Below, in pieces: positions 24,739-33,786 of a stretch of 64,000 bases of DNA. The stretch's first letter is position 1; the number at the start of each line of letters is the position of its first letter. Below the pieces are notes generated by a model. The model saw nothing but the letters and a program-made list of their open reading frames with translations, was not told the origin of the DNA and searched no databases. This DNA comes from Diacronema lutheri (lineage: Eukaryota > Haptophyta > Pavlovophyceae > Pavlovales > Pavlovaceae). The translations under genes and the position numbers were made by a program. The DNA is taken from assembly GCA_019448385.1 (NCBI GenBank), contig JAGTXO010000009.1, positions 434,001 through 498,000 of the forward strand, read 5' to 3'.

Positions 24739-25995
24739 TCAGCTTTCCGCACCCACGAGCTGCGCCTGCACCCATGCAGCCACCTCTGCGCCCGCTGGCT
24801 GCACGGGGCTATTGCGCGCGGCCTCGGAGCACGTGCCCGCATCCCACGGGCAGCCGTTGGCGCACAGCCATTGCAGCACGGCGAGCTGGCCTCCGAAGGC
24901 GGCCTGCGCGCACGTCTGCTCGTCCCACGGGCAGCCGTTGGCGTGCGCCCACTGCAGCACGGCCAAATGGCCCTCGCCGGCCGCCTCCCAGCACGTGACC
25001 TCGTCCCACGGGCAACCGTGCGCGCGCGCCCACTGGAGCAAGGGCAGGTGGCCGCATCGCGCGGCCTCGGAGCACGTCTCCTCATTCCACGGGCAGCCGT
25101 GGGCGCGCGCCCACTGCAGCACGGCAAGGCTCCCGCCACGCGCGGCCTCGGAGCACGTGCCCGCATCCCACGGGCAGCCGTTGGCGCGCGCCCACTGCAG
25201 CACGGATAAGTGTCCGCCACCTGCCGCGCGCCAGCACGTGCGCTCATTCCATGGGCAGCCGTTGGCCCGTAGCCATTGGAGGGTGGAGAGGTGGCCGCCG
25301 CACGCCGCCTTGCCGCACGTCGCCTCGGCCCACGGGCAACCATTGGCGCGCGCCCACTGCAGCACGGACAGGTGGCCATTGCGCGCCGCCTTGGAGCACG
25401 TCGCCTTGTCCCACGGGCAGCCGCGCGCGCGCAGCCAGCTGAGCTGCAGCAGCTGGCCGCGCTCCGCCGCGAGCGCGCACAGCAATGGCGTCAGGGGCAT
25501 GCCGCACGAGACGGACCACGCGAGCCTGGCGTGCGAGCCAAACGCCGACGCAACGTGCGTGTTGCAGCCCGTCCGCTCGTCCGAGCGCCGCCGCTGCGCG
25601 ACGGCGGCGCGCAGCTTGCGGCACGCGAGCGACGCGGGCAGCTCGTCGTCCTCGGGCAGCGCTGAAGCGACGATCGCGAGCAGGTCGGTCGACAGGCCGA
25701 CGAGGCGGAGTGGGCGCGCGGGCGTGCGCACGACGCGTCGCACCCACGCCCCCGCCGTAGGCCCAGAATCCGCGTCGCAGCCGGGCCCGTCTCCTCGGCC
25801 CGTGGAGCGCTCGACCCTCGCGACGCGCTCATCGAGCGCGTCGAGCTTCGTGCCAATGTGCCGACGCAGCTCGAGGATCTCGGCGCGCATCTCCAGCAGC
25901 AAGCTCAGCAGCTGTGGCGGCACCGAGCCCGCTTCCGCGTTGTCCACCCAGGCGTCCTCCGCCCGCGCGCGCTTGCCAGCGGGTGAGCCGAGCAT
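24739..25995 (-). CDS. F-box-like protein with GCPW ankyrin-type repeats (minus copy)
   Basis: Single exon of 418 residues. N-terminal helix (LLSLLLEMRAEILELRRHI), then an F-box-like segment at about 108-140 (STDLLAIVASALPEDDELPA followed by SLACRKLRAAVAQRR), then about ten tandem repeats of 26-27 residues with the pattern GHLSVLQWARANGCPWDxxTCSxAARG. These are divergent ankyrin-type repeats, known in large expansions in protists and in large DNA viruses of protists. F-box plus ankyrin repeats would fit a substrate receptor of an SCF ubiquitin ligase; that is inference. It is a paralogue of the gene at 26168: the region from ALPEDDELPASLACRKL through the first repeats is nearly identical. The two are divergent with a G46 tract between. 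Confidence 0.75.
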   Translation of the reverse strand: MLGSPAGKRARAEDAWVDNAEAGSVPPQLLSLLLEMRAEILELRRHIGTKLDALDERVARVERSTGRGDGPGCDADSGPTAGAWVRRVVRTPARPLRLVGLSTDLLAIVASALPEDDELPASLACRKLRAAVAQRRRSDERTGCNTHVASAFGSHARLAWSVSCGMPLTPLLCALAAERGQLLQLSWLRARGCPWDKATCSKAARNGHLSVLQWARANGCPWAEATCGKAACGGHLSTLQWLRANGCPWNERTCWRAAGGGHLSVLQWARANGCPWDAGTCSEAARGGSLAVLQWARAHGCPWNEETCSEAARCGHLPLLQWARAHGCPWDEVTCWEAAGEGHLAVLQWAHANGCPWDEQTCAQAAFGGQLAVLQWLCANGCPWDAGTCSEAARNSPVQPAGAEVAAWVQAQLVGAES

Positions 25996-26048
25996 GAAGC
26001 AAGGAGGTAAAAAACAAGTTGCACAAGGACAAGACTAGTGCATAAATA

Positions 26049-26049
<1 letters not shown>

Positions 26050-26095
<46 letters not shown>
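26050..26095. repeat. G46 homopolymer tract
   Basis: Longest homopolymer of the window: 46 uninterrupted G, lying between the divergent GCPW-repeat paralogues (starts 25995 and 26168). True length in the genome may differ because such tracts slip in sequencing. Confidence 0.85.
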
Positions 26096-26096
<1 letters not shown>

Positions 26097-26167
26097 GCCA
26101 ACCATACCCCTACCACATTCAGCTTTTCGTGGCCGAACATGATTCCATTGAGCGATCGCGTGAAAAC

Positions 26168-27403
26168 ATGCCTACGCTTGATGACCTGGTGTGCGCGCTC
26201 CTCGAGCTGCGCGCCGAGGTGCTCGCAATGCGAGAGCACATCAGCGTGCGCCTCGATCGCCTCGAGCAGCGTGCTGCACGGGCAGAGGCCACGCGCGCCC
26301 ATGCGGCTCACGCGCGGGCCGGCACCGCGCGCGCGGCGGGCTGCGCCGGCGTGTGCACGTGGAGCGTGGCCGACGCACGTGGGGAGCGCGTGCAGCTGGA
26401 GGACCTCACGGCTGACGTGCTCACGATCGTCGCTTCCGCGCTGTCCGAAGATGACGAGCTGCCCGCGTCGCTTGCGTGCCGCAAGCTGCACGCCGCTGTC
26501 GCGCAGCGGCGGGGCTCAGACGGGCGCGCGGCCGCACGCACGCGATGCGCGTCGGCGCTCGTCTCGCCCGCCAAGCTCGCGTGGTCCGTCTCGTGCGGCA
26601 TGCCTCTGACGCCACGGCTATGCGCGCTCGCGGCGGAGCGCGGCCAGCTGCTGCCGCTCAGCTGGCTGCGCGCGCGCGGCTGCCCGTGGGACAAGGCGAC
26701 GTGCTCCAAGGCGGCGCGCAATGGCCACCTATCCGTGCTGCAGTGGGCGCGCGCGAGCGGCTGCCCGTGGGACGCGACGACGTGCTCGTCCGCCGCCGAG
26801 GGCGGCCACCTATCCCTGCTGCAGTGGGCGCGCGCCAACGGCTGCCCGTGGGATGCGGGCGCGTGCCTCAGTGCGGCGACGTGCGGGCACCTTGCCGTCC
26901 TCCAATGGGCGCGCGCGCACGGCTGCGCGTGGGACGAGGTGACGTGCGCGCGCGCCGCGGAGGGAGGGCATCTGCCCGTGCTCCAGTGGCTGCGCGCCGA
27001 CGGCTGCCCGTGGGACGCGCGCACATGCGCGGCGGCGGCCGGCGGTGGCCATCTTGCTGCGTTGCAGTGGGCGCGCGCGCAGGGCTGCGCGTGGGACGAG
27101 GTGACGTGTGCGCGCGCCGCGGAGGGAGCGCACCTGTCCGTGCTCCAGTGGCTGCGCGCCAACGGCTGCCCGTGGGACGCGCGCACGTGCGCGGCGGCGG
27201 CCGGCGGTGGCCATCTTGCTGCGTTGCAGTGGGCGCGCGCGCAGGGCTGCGCGTGGGACGAGGTGACGTGTGCGCGCGCCGCGGAGGGAGGGCATCTGCC
27301 TGTGCTCCAGTGGCTGCGCGCCAACGGCTGCCCGCGGGACGAGGCAGTGTGGTGGATGGCGGCGTTGAACGGTCACCTCGGCGTGCATGCCGCGCGCACG
27401 TGA
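26168..27403 (+). CDS. F-box-like protein with GCPW ankyrin-type repeats (plus copy)
   Basis: 411 residues from the ATG at 26168 (MPTLDDLVCALLELRAEVL). An in-frame GTG at 26129 is not used here. Same architecture as its divergent paralogue: coiled helix, F-box-like block (DLTADVLTIVASALSEDDEL), conserved LAWSVSCGMPLTP, then about ten repeats of the GHLxVLQWARxNGCPWD type. Alternate repeats read GCAWDEVTCARAAEGGHLPV and GCPWDARTCAAAAGGGHLAA, forming a 54-residue higher-order unit. A 162-base block is duplicated almost exactly (27031 and 27193), so the array has recently expanded. It ends abruptly in HLGVHAART. Probably a protein-interaction scaffold or ubiquitin-ligase adaptor by analogy; not demonstrable. 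Confidence 0.75.
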   Translation: MPTLDDLVCALLELRAEVLAMREHISVRLDRLEQRAARAEATRAHAAHARAGTARAAGCAGVCTWSVADARGERVQLEDLTADVLTIVASALSEDDELPASLACRKLHAAVAQRRGSDGRAAARTRCASALVSPAKLAWSVSCGMPLTPRLCALAAERGQLLPLSWLRARGCPWDKATCSKAARNGHLSVLQWARASGCPWDATTCSSAAEGGHLSLLQWARANGCPWDAGACLSAATCGHLAVLQWARAHGCAWDEVTCARAAEGGHLPVLQWLRADGCPWDARTCAAAAGGGHLAALQWARAQGCAWDEVTCARAAEGAHLSVLQWLRANGCPWDARTCAAAAGGGHLAALQWARAQGCAWDEVTCARAAEGGHLPVLQWLRANGCPRDEAVWWMAALNGHLGVHAART

Positions 27404-27517
27404 CCCCTCGGTGGAATCCGCCAATCAGACGCCGTACTTTTTTATTGTCTATAGAGAAATCAAGCACTCAATTTTAACAGAAATCAGGCTATCAGGCACT
27501 CACACGCGTAGGGGACG

Positions 27518-28954
27518 ATGGGTTCCGCGGGAAGCATGCCGGACCAGGTCGATGTCGTCCACCACCGCCCGTTCGGACGCGGGGAGCAGCGCGAGCATTT
27601 TTTCTGCCACGCCTGCCGGTGAGGCGGACTTGGCGTGTGCGTGTCGTTTTCGCGCGGCCAGCGCCGCCTCGCCGCCCTCACGCGCGCGCGCGCGCCGCTT
27701 GCCTTCCGCAGGCTGGGGTTCGAGCAAAGGGCCGAGGTCGCGGAGCGCGGCCAAGTCGAATGCCCGCGCTGCTTCGGCGACTTTGTTGAGCTCGCCGCGC
27801 CGGCTGAGACTGACGAAGAGTGGCTGCACGTGCTCGCCATGCTCGACCTTGCGATGCTCGCGGGCCAGCCAGCGCGATGGGCGGTCGACCCGGCGGCGAC
27901 GGCGCGTGCGCGCGAAGCTGAGCTGACCGCGCGCAAGCTCGCGACAATCAACGCGCTGCCGGCCGTGCGCGCGCGCCAGCACGACCTCGACGGCGACGGC
28001 GAGTGCGCAATCTGCGCCGAGGAATGGCGGCTTGACGACGAGCTGCTGCAGCTGCCGTGCGGCCACCTCTTCCACGCTGCCTGCATCCGCACGTGGCTGC
28101 TCAAGGCATGCCGCTGCCCGCTCTGCCAGCGCGACCTGCCACTCGCGGCGAGCACGGCGCCCGCACCCGCACGCACACCCGCGCTGCCGGAAGGCGGCGC
28201 GGTGGAGAGCGTGCACGGCCGAGCAGGGCCGATCGACGCGCTTGTGCTGCCCGACGGCGCGCAGCTGCATGAAAGGCCGACCGCAGACATCCGAGGCGAC
28301 GGTCGGGACGACGACGACAATGGTGCCAACCGCGCGCGCACCGAGCGGCGCACCGACCGCCGAGGCGGGCGGAGCGGGCGCGACGACGACATCGGGCAGG
28401 CGCACGTGACGGCGCACGTGACAGCGGCGCTGCCTCACGCGGCGGACAACGGCCGCGTCGATGGCGTCTGCGCGAGCTGCCCGCAGCATGGCCGGACGTG
28501 CGCTCCGGGCGCTGCGCGCAGCGGAGGAGGTGGTGACGCAGTGCTCCGGCCGCTCGCGCGCCCATCGCTGCCCATCCCGTATGCGGCCGAGCGCCGCTTG
28601 GGCAGCTCGGCCGCAGCCGCGACCTCGACGCGAGCCGTTGGCTCGCGCGAAAGCGCTGCGCGTCCGGCGGCAGTCGCGTCCGGCGCCGACAGCACGCGCG
28701 TTGGCGCTCCCCGCGCAGAGCCAAACGCGGCCCGAGCCGCGCGCGGCGCGTTTCACTTCACCGTCGGCGGTGGCGTGCGCCACGCGGTTGAAAGCGTTCG
28801 CAAGGTGCCCAGCCTCCTCAACCGCTCCTCGCAGCGCGGACTCGCGGCGCTCGGCCGCACGGGCGCCACGCGCGCGCAGCCGCAGCACTCGTCGCTGCCC
28901 GGCTCGCCGGCTCGCGCGCGCGTGCGCCCAGCTTTGACTCTGCCGCCCTTGTAA
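27518..28954 (+). CDS. RING-H2 E3 ubiquitin ligase with N-terminal zinc ribbon (RNF115/126-like)
   Basis: Two exons, 27518-27618 and 27712-28954, joined through a GTGAGG...CAG intron of 93 bases; 447 residues. Splicing unites a zinc ribbon: HFFCHACRLGFE with VECPRCFGDFVEL, the pattern of the RNF115/RNF126/BCA2 ubiquitin-binding ribbon. A RING-H2 finger at about residues 137-178 reads ECAICAEEWRLDDELLQLPC, then GHLFHAACIRTWL and CRCPLCQ, with all eight zinc ligands. The remaining C-terminus is Ala/Arg-rich and disordered. The family passes ubiquitin from E2 to substrates in the cytosol, often in protein quality control. An alternative in-frame ATG is at 27536. It is tail-to-tail with the BRF-like gene, 84 bases between stops. 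Confidence 0.88.
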
Positions 28955-29038
28955 TTTAAAACTTCACCAGCCCACGGACTGGCCGCAAATATGCCCGTGC
29001 GTGCGGGACGTGGCGTCTTGCTGCGCGCGCTGCGGCGG

Positions 29039-30937
29039 TCAATCTAACCCGCCGACGCGTGGTGTTGGAACCTCGCCATGCAGCGCGAGGTGAAGCGGGC
29101 GGAGGCCTTCGACCTCACGCACGGAGCGCAGAGCCGCGCGCACCTCGTCGTCGTCCTCCGCCTCGCTCAGCTCCTCGCGCTCTGCGCGCTCGACGTGCGG
29201 CGCAACCCGCGCGCCGTGCTCGCGTTGCGCGGCAGCGTCGGCCGCCGCGGCCGCGTAGATCAGCGCCGCGCCGTCGCGCGCGCCGCGCCTCCCTTTCGCC
29301 GAGATTAAAATCAGCGCCTCGGGCGGCACGCCGGCAAGCAGCAGCCTCTCGACAGCAACGTCGACGGCGTCGAGCCGCGCCGGCGCAGCGCGCTCGTGGC
29401 GCGCGCATCTCGCGACGCTCGCGTCGCCTTCGCGCGCGCACGGCCCTGCGTTGCCGCAGTCGGCAGCCGCCGTGCCGGCACTCGTGGCAGCGAGCGCGAG
29501 CCGCGCCTGCGCTGCGTGCACGCGCGAGTCGCACTTGTCACGCTGGACGCTCGCCGCGAGGAATGCGGGCGGCGGCGCGATGGCGAGCTCCACCGTCGCC
29601 GGCTCCGCACCCGGCCCGGACGAGCGCGCGGCCCCAGTGCCGGCCGCACGGACCGCCGGCGTGTTCTGCGCGAGCGCGCGCAGGAGAAGCGGAGCGTGCT
29701 CGCAGACGAAGGCGAACGAGAAGGGCGTGGCGCAGCCAGGCGGGAGCGCCGCGGCGGCCGCCATTGAGAAGTAGCCGACGTCGCGCGCACGCTTCCGCCC
29801 GCGCGCGCCGCGAGCGGCGCGCGGGTCGGCAGCCCGAAACCCGCGGGCGGGCGCGGCGTCGGCGAGGGCGGCGGACGAGTGCGCGGCCGAAGCGTGCAGC
29901 ACGGCGACGAGGCGGAGCGCGGCGCCGACCAGCTCGCGTATGCGCGCGCGCAGCGCGTTGGCGCCGATTGCGAGCGCCGCGGCCGCGCGCTCGGCGGTCG
30001 GCGCGGCGGCGGCCTCGCTCGCCGACACGAGCACGGCGGCGGCGGCGAGGTGCAATGGGTGACGCCCTTCGACGAGCGAGCTGGCGCGCCCAATGAGGAG
30101 CAGCGTGCGCGCGCGCTCGCAGATGCCGTGCCAATCGCGCGCGTGCGCGGGCGAGCACGCGCCCGCCGCCGCGAGCCGCTGCGCCGTCTGCGCGACGAGC
30201 GATGCGGGATCCACGGACGGGACGCGCAGCGTGCCGACCGGACGGCGCGGCGCCGGCGCGGTGTCGCCACACACATCCGACGACGGCGCGGCAGCGCGCA
30301 TCGCCGGCGACGCCAGCGCGCCGCCGGGCGACTTGGCCGGCGCGCGCACCGCCGGCGCGCGCGCGTCCACGTCAGCGTCGCACCCATCGTCGGACCCCGT
30401 GTCGGACCCCGTGTCGGACGGCGCTCCGCCGGGCGTGCGCGCGAGGCGCGCCATGCGGCGGCCGATGGTAATCGCGCGGCAGCCGCACGCGTGCGCCACC
30501 TCGGCGATGAGCAGCGGCAGGCCCTCCTGCCGTGCGAGCGCGCACGCGAGCGCGCCGATGGTGACGCCAATCGCCGCCTCGCCATACCTGCTCTTTGAGT
30601 TGGCAGCGAGTGCGGCGCTAGCGAGGGCCTCGAGGCGCGGCACGATCTGCGGGGGAAGGCGCACGAGGTCCGCGACGCGGCGCACCATCTCGCGCAGTCG
30701 CGCGCGCAGCGTGCACGCGCGGTCGCCGAGCGAGAGCACGGCTGTGTGCGCGCTCGCCTCGCCGATCAGCACGCGCGAGCCGGTCCGCCGGCCGGTCGTT
30801 GGCCCGCACTCACGCGCTGAAGGGAGCGCGATATATTCCTCCGCGGCGATCAGGCTCACGCGCTCGAGGATCACGCCGCACGCCATGCACATCGTCATCC
30901 CGTCCTCCTCGACGACGTCGTCGTGCCTGCATTCCAT
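29039..30937 (-). CDS. TFIIB/BRF-like general transcription factor
   Basis: Single exon of 632 residues from the ATG at 30937. N-terminal zinc ribbon MECRHDDVVEEDGMTMCMACG fits the TFIIB-type ribbon except that the first pair is C-x-H rather than C-x2-C/H. Two cyclin folds follow: SRYGEAAIGVTIGALACALA with LLIAEVAHACGCRAITIGRR, and after a 70-residue linker LVEGRHPLHLAAAAVLVSAS with ERAAAALAIGANALRARIRE. The extended C-terminal 230 residues have no TFIIB counterpart, which favours a BRF/TFIIIB-type factor for Pol III over TFIIB itself; TFIIB, BRF1 and BRF2 cannot be separated by eye. Its 5' side is 90 bases from the left end of the transposon. Confidence 0.65.
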   Translation of the reverse strand: MECRHDDVVEEDGMTMCMACGVILERVSLIAAEEYIALPSARECGPTTGRRTGSRVLIGEASAHTAVLSLGDRACTLRARLREMVRRVADLVRLPPQIVPRLEALASAALAANSKSRYGEAAIGVTIGALACALARQEGLPLLIAEVAHACGCRAITIGRRMARLARTPGGAPSDTGSDTGSDDGCDADVDARAPAVRAPAKSPGGALASPAMRAAAPSSDVCGDTAPAPRRPVGTLRVPSVDPASLVAQTAQRLAAAGACSPAHARDWHGICERARTLLLIGRASSLVEGRHPLHLAAAAVLVSASEAAAAPTAERAAAALAIGANALRARIRELVGAALRLVAVLHASAAHSSAALADAAPARGFRAADPRAARGARGRKRARDVGYFSMAAAAALPPGCATPFSFAFVCEHAPLLLRALAQNTPAVRAAGTGAARSSGPGAEPATVELAIAPPPAFLAASVQRDKCDSRVHAAQARLALAATSAGTAAADCGNAGPCAREGDASVARCARHERAAPARLDAVDVAVERLLLAGVPPEALILISAKGRRGARDGAALIYAAAAADAAAQREHGARVAPHVERAEREELSEAEDDDEVRAALRSVREVEGLRPLHLALHGEVPTPRVGGLD

Positions 30938-31027
30938 CGATCTCCAAGCTTTGCCTTCTGCCTTCCACACTGCACAGTACTAGTCAGTAATAGTTGTAGT
31001 CACTCACTGTACAACATGTTGACATGT

Positions 31028-31044
31028 GGCCCGTTCCCTGTAAA
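31028..31044 (+). repeat. Left terminal inverted repeat
   Basis: GGCCCGTTCCCTGTAAA, identical over 17 bases to the reverse complement of 33684-33700. Position 18 differs. Confidence 0.9.
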
Positions 31045-31133
31045 ATGTGTGATGATCGCGAATTGGTTTTTGGGGCCCGATTTCTGGGGACCTCCGTTCC
31101 CCGCCAAGCGCGCGGGTTTTTGGGCGCGCGACG

Positions 31134-32480
31134 ATGCGCTGGCCGGACTTCACCGGCCAGCTCGATTGGGCGGACTACGACGACGACGATGTCTCGGCGG
31201 GGGACCGAGAACTTCTTAACGACCTGCATGCGTTGCATTGCCTGCATTACCTGCACATGCTCCGCAAGCGCGCGCGACCCAGCGCCGCCGGCGGCGACGA
31301 CGACGGCTCGGCGACGGCGCCGCGCGCGCGGCCGGATCGCGACGACGTCAAGCGGCGCTTCGACGCGATCCGGCCGCGGCAGTTCAAAACGATGTTCAGG
31401 ATGGACCGCGACGCGTTTGACGACCTCTGCCAGACACTCGCTCCCCAGCTCCCCACGCGACGCAAGACCGCGCTACCGGTGTGGCTCAAGGTGGCCGTCA
31501 CGCTGCGCTACCTCGCGGGCGGCTCGCATCACGAAATAGGATTCGGCTACAGCATCGCGGCGAGCACCTTCTATCGCGTGGTGGACGCCGTGCTCGACGC
31601 CATCCACGCCACACGCCGCCTCGACCTCGACTCGCTCTTCATCGAGCACGAGGACGGCACGTGGGAATGGAACGCGGACAAGCTGCTGGCGCTCGAGCAC
31701 GAGTTTGCCACCAAGAAGGGCCCGTGGATCCGCGGCATCTTCGGCGCGATCGACGGGATCGCGGTCAAGATCCTCTGCCCGCCTGCCTCGCAGACCGACC
31801 GCGTCAAGGAATACTACAATCGCAAGGGCTTCTATGCGCTCGTCTGCCAAGGCGTGTGCGACGCACGGCGGCGCTTCCTCTTCATGGACGCGCGGATGGA
31901 GGGCAGCTGCCCGGACTCGCTCGCCTTCGGTGCGTCGCTCCTCGGCGTGCGCATGAAGATGAACCCGCCGCCGCTCCCTTTCATGCTCGTCGGCGACGCC
32001 GCGTACGAGGCGCAGCCGTGGATGCTCACGCCGTGGCCCGGCGTGACGCTGCCGACGGACAAGGACGCGTTCAATTTTTTCCAGTCGAGTGCGCGCATCG
32101 AGATCGAGTGCGCCTTCGGGCTGCTGTGCCGGCGCTGGGGCATCCTTTGGCGGCCGCTCCCCGCCGACCGTTTGGCCAGGACGACGCGCATCGTCATGGC
32201 GTGCGCCAAGCTGCATAACTGGTGCATCGACCACAACGACGTCGAGGGCCCCGACCAGTTTGACGGCAGGATGCTCGAGCCGCAGGTCGACCTGGACCCG
32301 CAGGACGAGTGCGAGGACCTCGAGCGCTCGCGCCCGCACCGACGAGCGCGCCTTCGCGAGGTCAACATGCTGCGTGCCGAGCTCACACAGAGCATCAAGG
32401 AGCGAAACGGGTGTCGGCCCAAGCTGACGGGCAACCAACCGGAAGCGGCGGATCGCCTTTCGCAAATGAGTGCACAGTAG
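31134..32480 (+). CDS. PIF/Harbinger DDE transposase
   Basis: Single exon, 448 residues. A helix-turn-helix-like block precedes the catalytic core (FKTMFRMDRDAFDDLCQTL, then LKVAVTLRYLAGGSHHEIG and STFYRVVDAVLDAI). The DDE_Tnp_4 core shows all three acidic residues: first Asp in GIFGAIDGIAVKI, second in FMLVGDAAYEAQPW, and Glu in SSARIEIECAFGLLCRRWGI. KEYYNRKGFYAL and KLHNWCIDHND are also typical. It cuts and pastes the element by recognising the inverted repeats, usually with the partner protein. No frameshift or stop, so it is probably functional or only recently silenced. Confidence 0.93.
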   Translation: MRWPDFTGQLDWADYDDDDVSAGDRELLNDLHALHCLHYLHMLRKRARPSAAGGDDDGSATAPRARPDRDDVKRRFDAIRPRQFKTMFRMDRDAFDDLCQTLAPQLPTRRKTALPVWLKVAVTLRYLAGGSHHEIGFGYSIAASTFYRVVDAVLDAIHATRRLDLDSLFIEHEDGTWEWNADKLLALEHEFATKKGPWIRGIFGAIDGIAVKILCPPASQTDRVKEYYNRKGFYALVCQGVCDARRRFLFMDARMEGSCPDSLAFGASLLGVRMKMNPPPLPFMLVGDAAYEAQPWMLTPWPGVTLPTDKDAFNFFQSSARIEIECAFGLLCRRWGILWRPLPADRLARTTRIVMACAKLHNWCIDHNDVEGPDQFDGRMLEPQVDLDPQDECEDLERSRPHRRARLREVNMLRAELTQSIKERNGCRPKLTGNQPEAADRLSQMSAQ

Positions 32481-33614
32481 CATGGCGCAACCCCCTCGCG
32501 GACAGGCTCTCCGACATCCCGCCAGCTTGTCTCCCGGGATGTGCATGTCCTCGCTAACCTCGTTCGGGTCGATGGCCGCCGGGATGGCGAAGCAGGTCGA
32601 CTGGTTGCGCTCCACCCAGTTCGAATTGCCCCAGAACTGGTAGTCCCCCTCGGCGGGGACGAGCTTCGGGGCCGTGAAGACGATGGTCTCGTCGTCGATG
32701 TCCTGGAAGGCCTCGGTGCCCACGCCGCGCACTCGCTCGCCATTGACCACCTTGTCGTACCACGCGCCGATCTTGTGCGCGCGCGCGTCGATCTCCAGAC
32801 GCGTGGCCTTACGGCTCTGATTGACGACATCCGGCGAGCGCGCGACGTGGAGGAGGCGGATGTGCATTGGCGTGCTCCAGTTGATCTTCTTCTTGGCATG
32901 CGGATCGACGTTGGCGGGCTCCTGGGGCTCCTCGTCGTCGCCCTGGCCGTCGTCGAGGAAGGCGCCACCGCCGACCGATGAGGCGCCGCCGCTCGGCCGG
33001 CCGAAGAGGCTGCTCGCGCCCTCGTCCGCGCCCTCGTCTACGAAGCCGAAGCTGCCAAAGCTCATCCGCCGCCCCGCCGCGAGCGGCGGCGCCGCGCCCG
33101 GCGCGGGCGCCGCGCGCTCGCCGCCGGATGGCGCGGCGCCCGCCTGGTTGAGCGGCAGAAGGGCGACCGGAGGCCGCGACAGGCCCCACTTGCACTTGAG
33201 CCGCGTGTAGCGCTGCGCGTACTTTGCGAGGATGGGGATGTCCTGCCGCACGTGCGGCCGGCCGCAGTGCCCCAAGGAGCTGACAGTGACAATGCTCTTG
33301 ACGACGGCGAGGTGCTTGTGCGCCTTGTTCGACTGGACGAGCGCGTTCACGCACGAGCCCACGAGCGTCTGCAGCGCGTCTTTGCCGAGGTCTCTGAGCA
33401 TCACGCGCTGCACCCTCCCGCCGAGCTTGACGACCGCCTCGACGAGGTCGCGCGGCGCGTACGTCATGCTGAGGAAGTCGTCGACGAGCGGGCACTCACC
33501 GCCCGGGGGACGAGGAAGCATTTGCCCGACTAGCGCGTCCTCGAGGTAGGCCTCCGAGGGGCTCTCGACCGACTCGAGGTGGCGCGGGCTCCGCCGCGGG
33601 CCAGGCGACGCCAT
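32481..33614 (-). CDS. Harbinger accessory (predicted DNA-binding) protein
   Basis: Starts at the ATG at 33614 (MASPGPRRSPRHLES), just inside the right inverted repeat. About residues 215-300 hold a tryptophan-rich helical block: INWSTPMHIRLLHVARSPDV, then ATRLEIDARAHKIGAWYDKV, which resembles the trihelix/MADF-like domains of Harbinger second proteins. Downstream come IVFTAPKLVPAEGDYQFWG and IPGDKLAG. The frame remains open antisense through the transposase gene to 31473, so the true 3' end is uncertain; I stop the annotation where the transposase stop is met. A final intron near 32545 is possible. In this family the partner binds subterminal DNA and imports or positions the transposase. Confidence 0.55.
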
Positions 33615-33683
33615 GCCCAAAAATTTCGGCAGACCAAAAAAATCGAGACGCTCTTCGGGCCTGTTCGATTTTGCGCCAAAAAG

Positions 33684-33700
33684 TTTACAGGGAACGGGCC
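33684..33700 (-). repeat. Right terminal inverted repeat
   Basis: Reverse complement of the left 17-base repeat; lies 87 bases before the next gene's ATG. Confidence 0.9.
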
Positions 33701-33786
33701 GCATAATTATGGGGAAATAATATTATGATGTCAATTATTACTGTGGCTCCACGCCCGCTCAAAATCAAAAGTTCAGATCGCAGAAA

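Larger units (their letters stand above)
31028..33700. mobile_element. PIF/Harbinger-type DNA transposon, complete
   Basis: 2673-base element bounded by perfect 17-base terminal inverted repeats GGCCCGTTCCCTGTAAA (31028-31044) and its complement (33684-33700). It carries a DDE transposase on the plus strand and a second gene on the minus strand, convergent, as in Harbinger elements. I could not see the expected 3-base target duplication (left flank TGT, right flank GCA). Both genes look open, so the copy may be young or autonomous. It separates two otherwise adjacent divergent genes. Confidence 0.85.

Noticed and set aside
26129-26167. GTG start for the plus GCPW gene, and similar GTG/TTG starts elsewhere (11164, 30970, 44837, 63994)
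   Set aside because: Eukaryotic nuclear genes start at ATG; downstream ATGs were used, or the gene left open at the edge.
31020-31030. Target-site duplication for the transposon
   Set aside because: Flanks are TGT and GCA; no 3-base direct repeat can be seen.
31473-32480. Minus-strand open frame through the transposase as a full gene part
   Set aside because: Antisense to an intact DDE transposase and without recognisable domain; only the part beyond 32481 is annotated.
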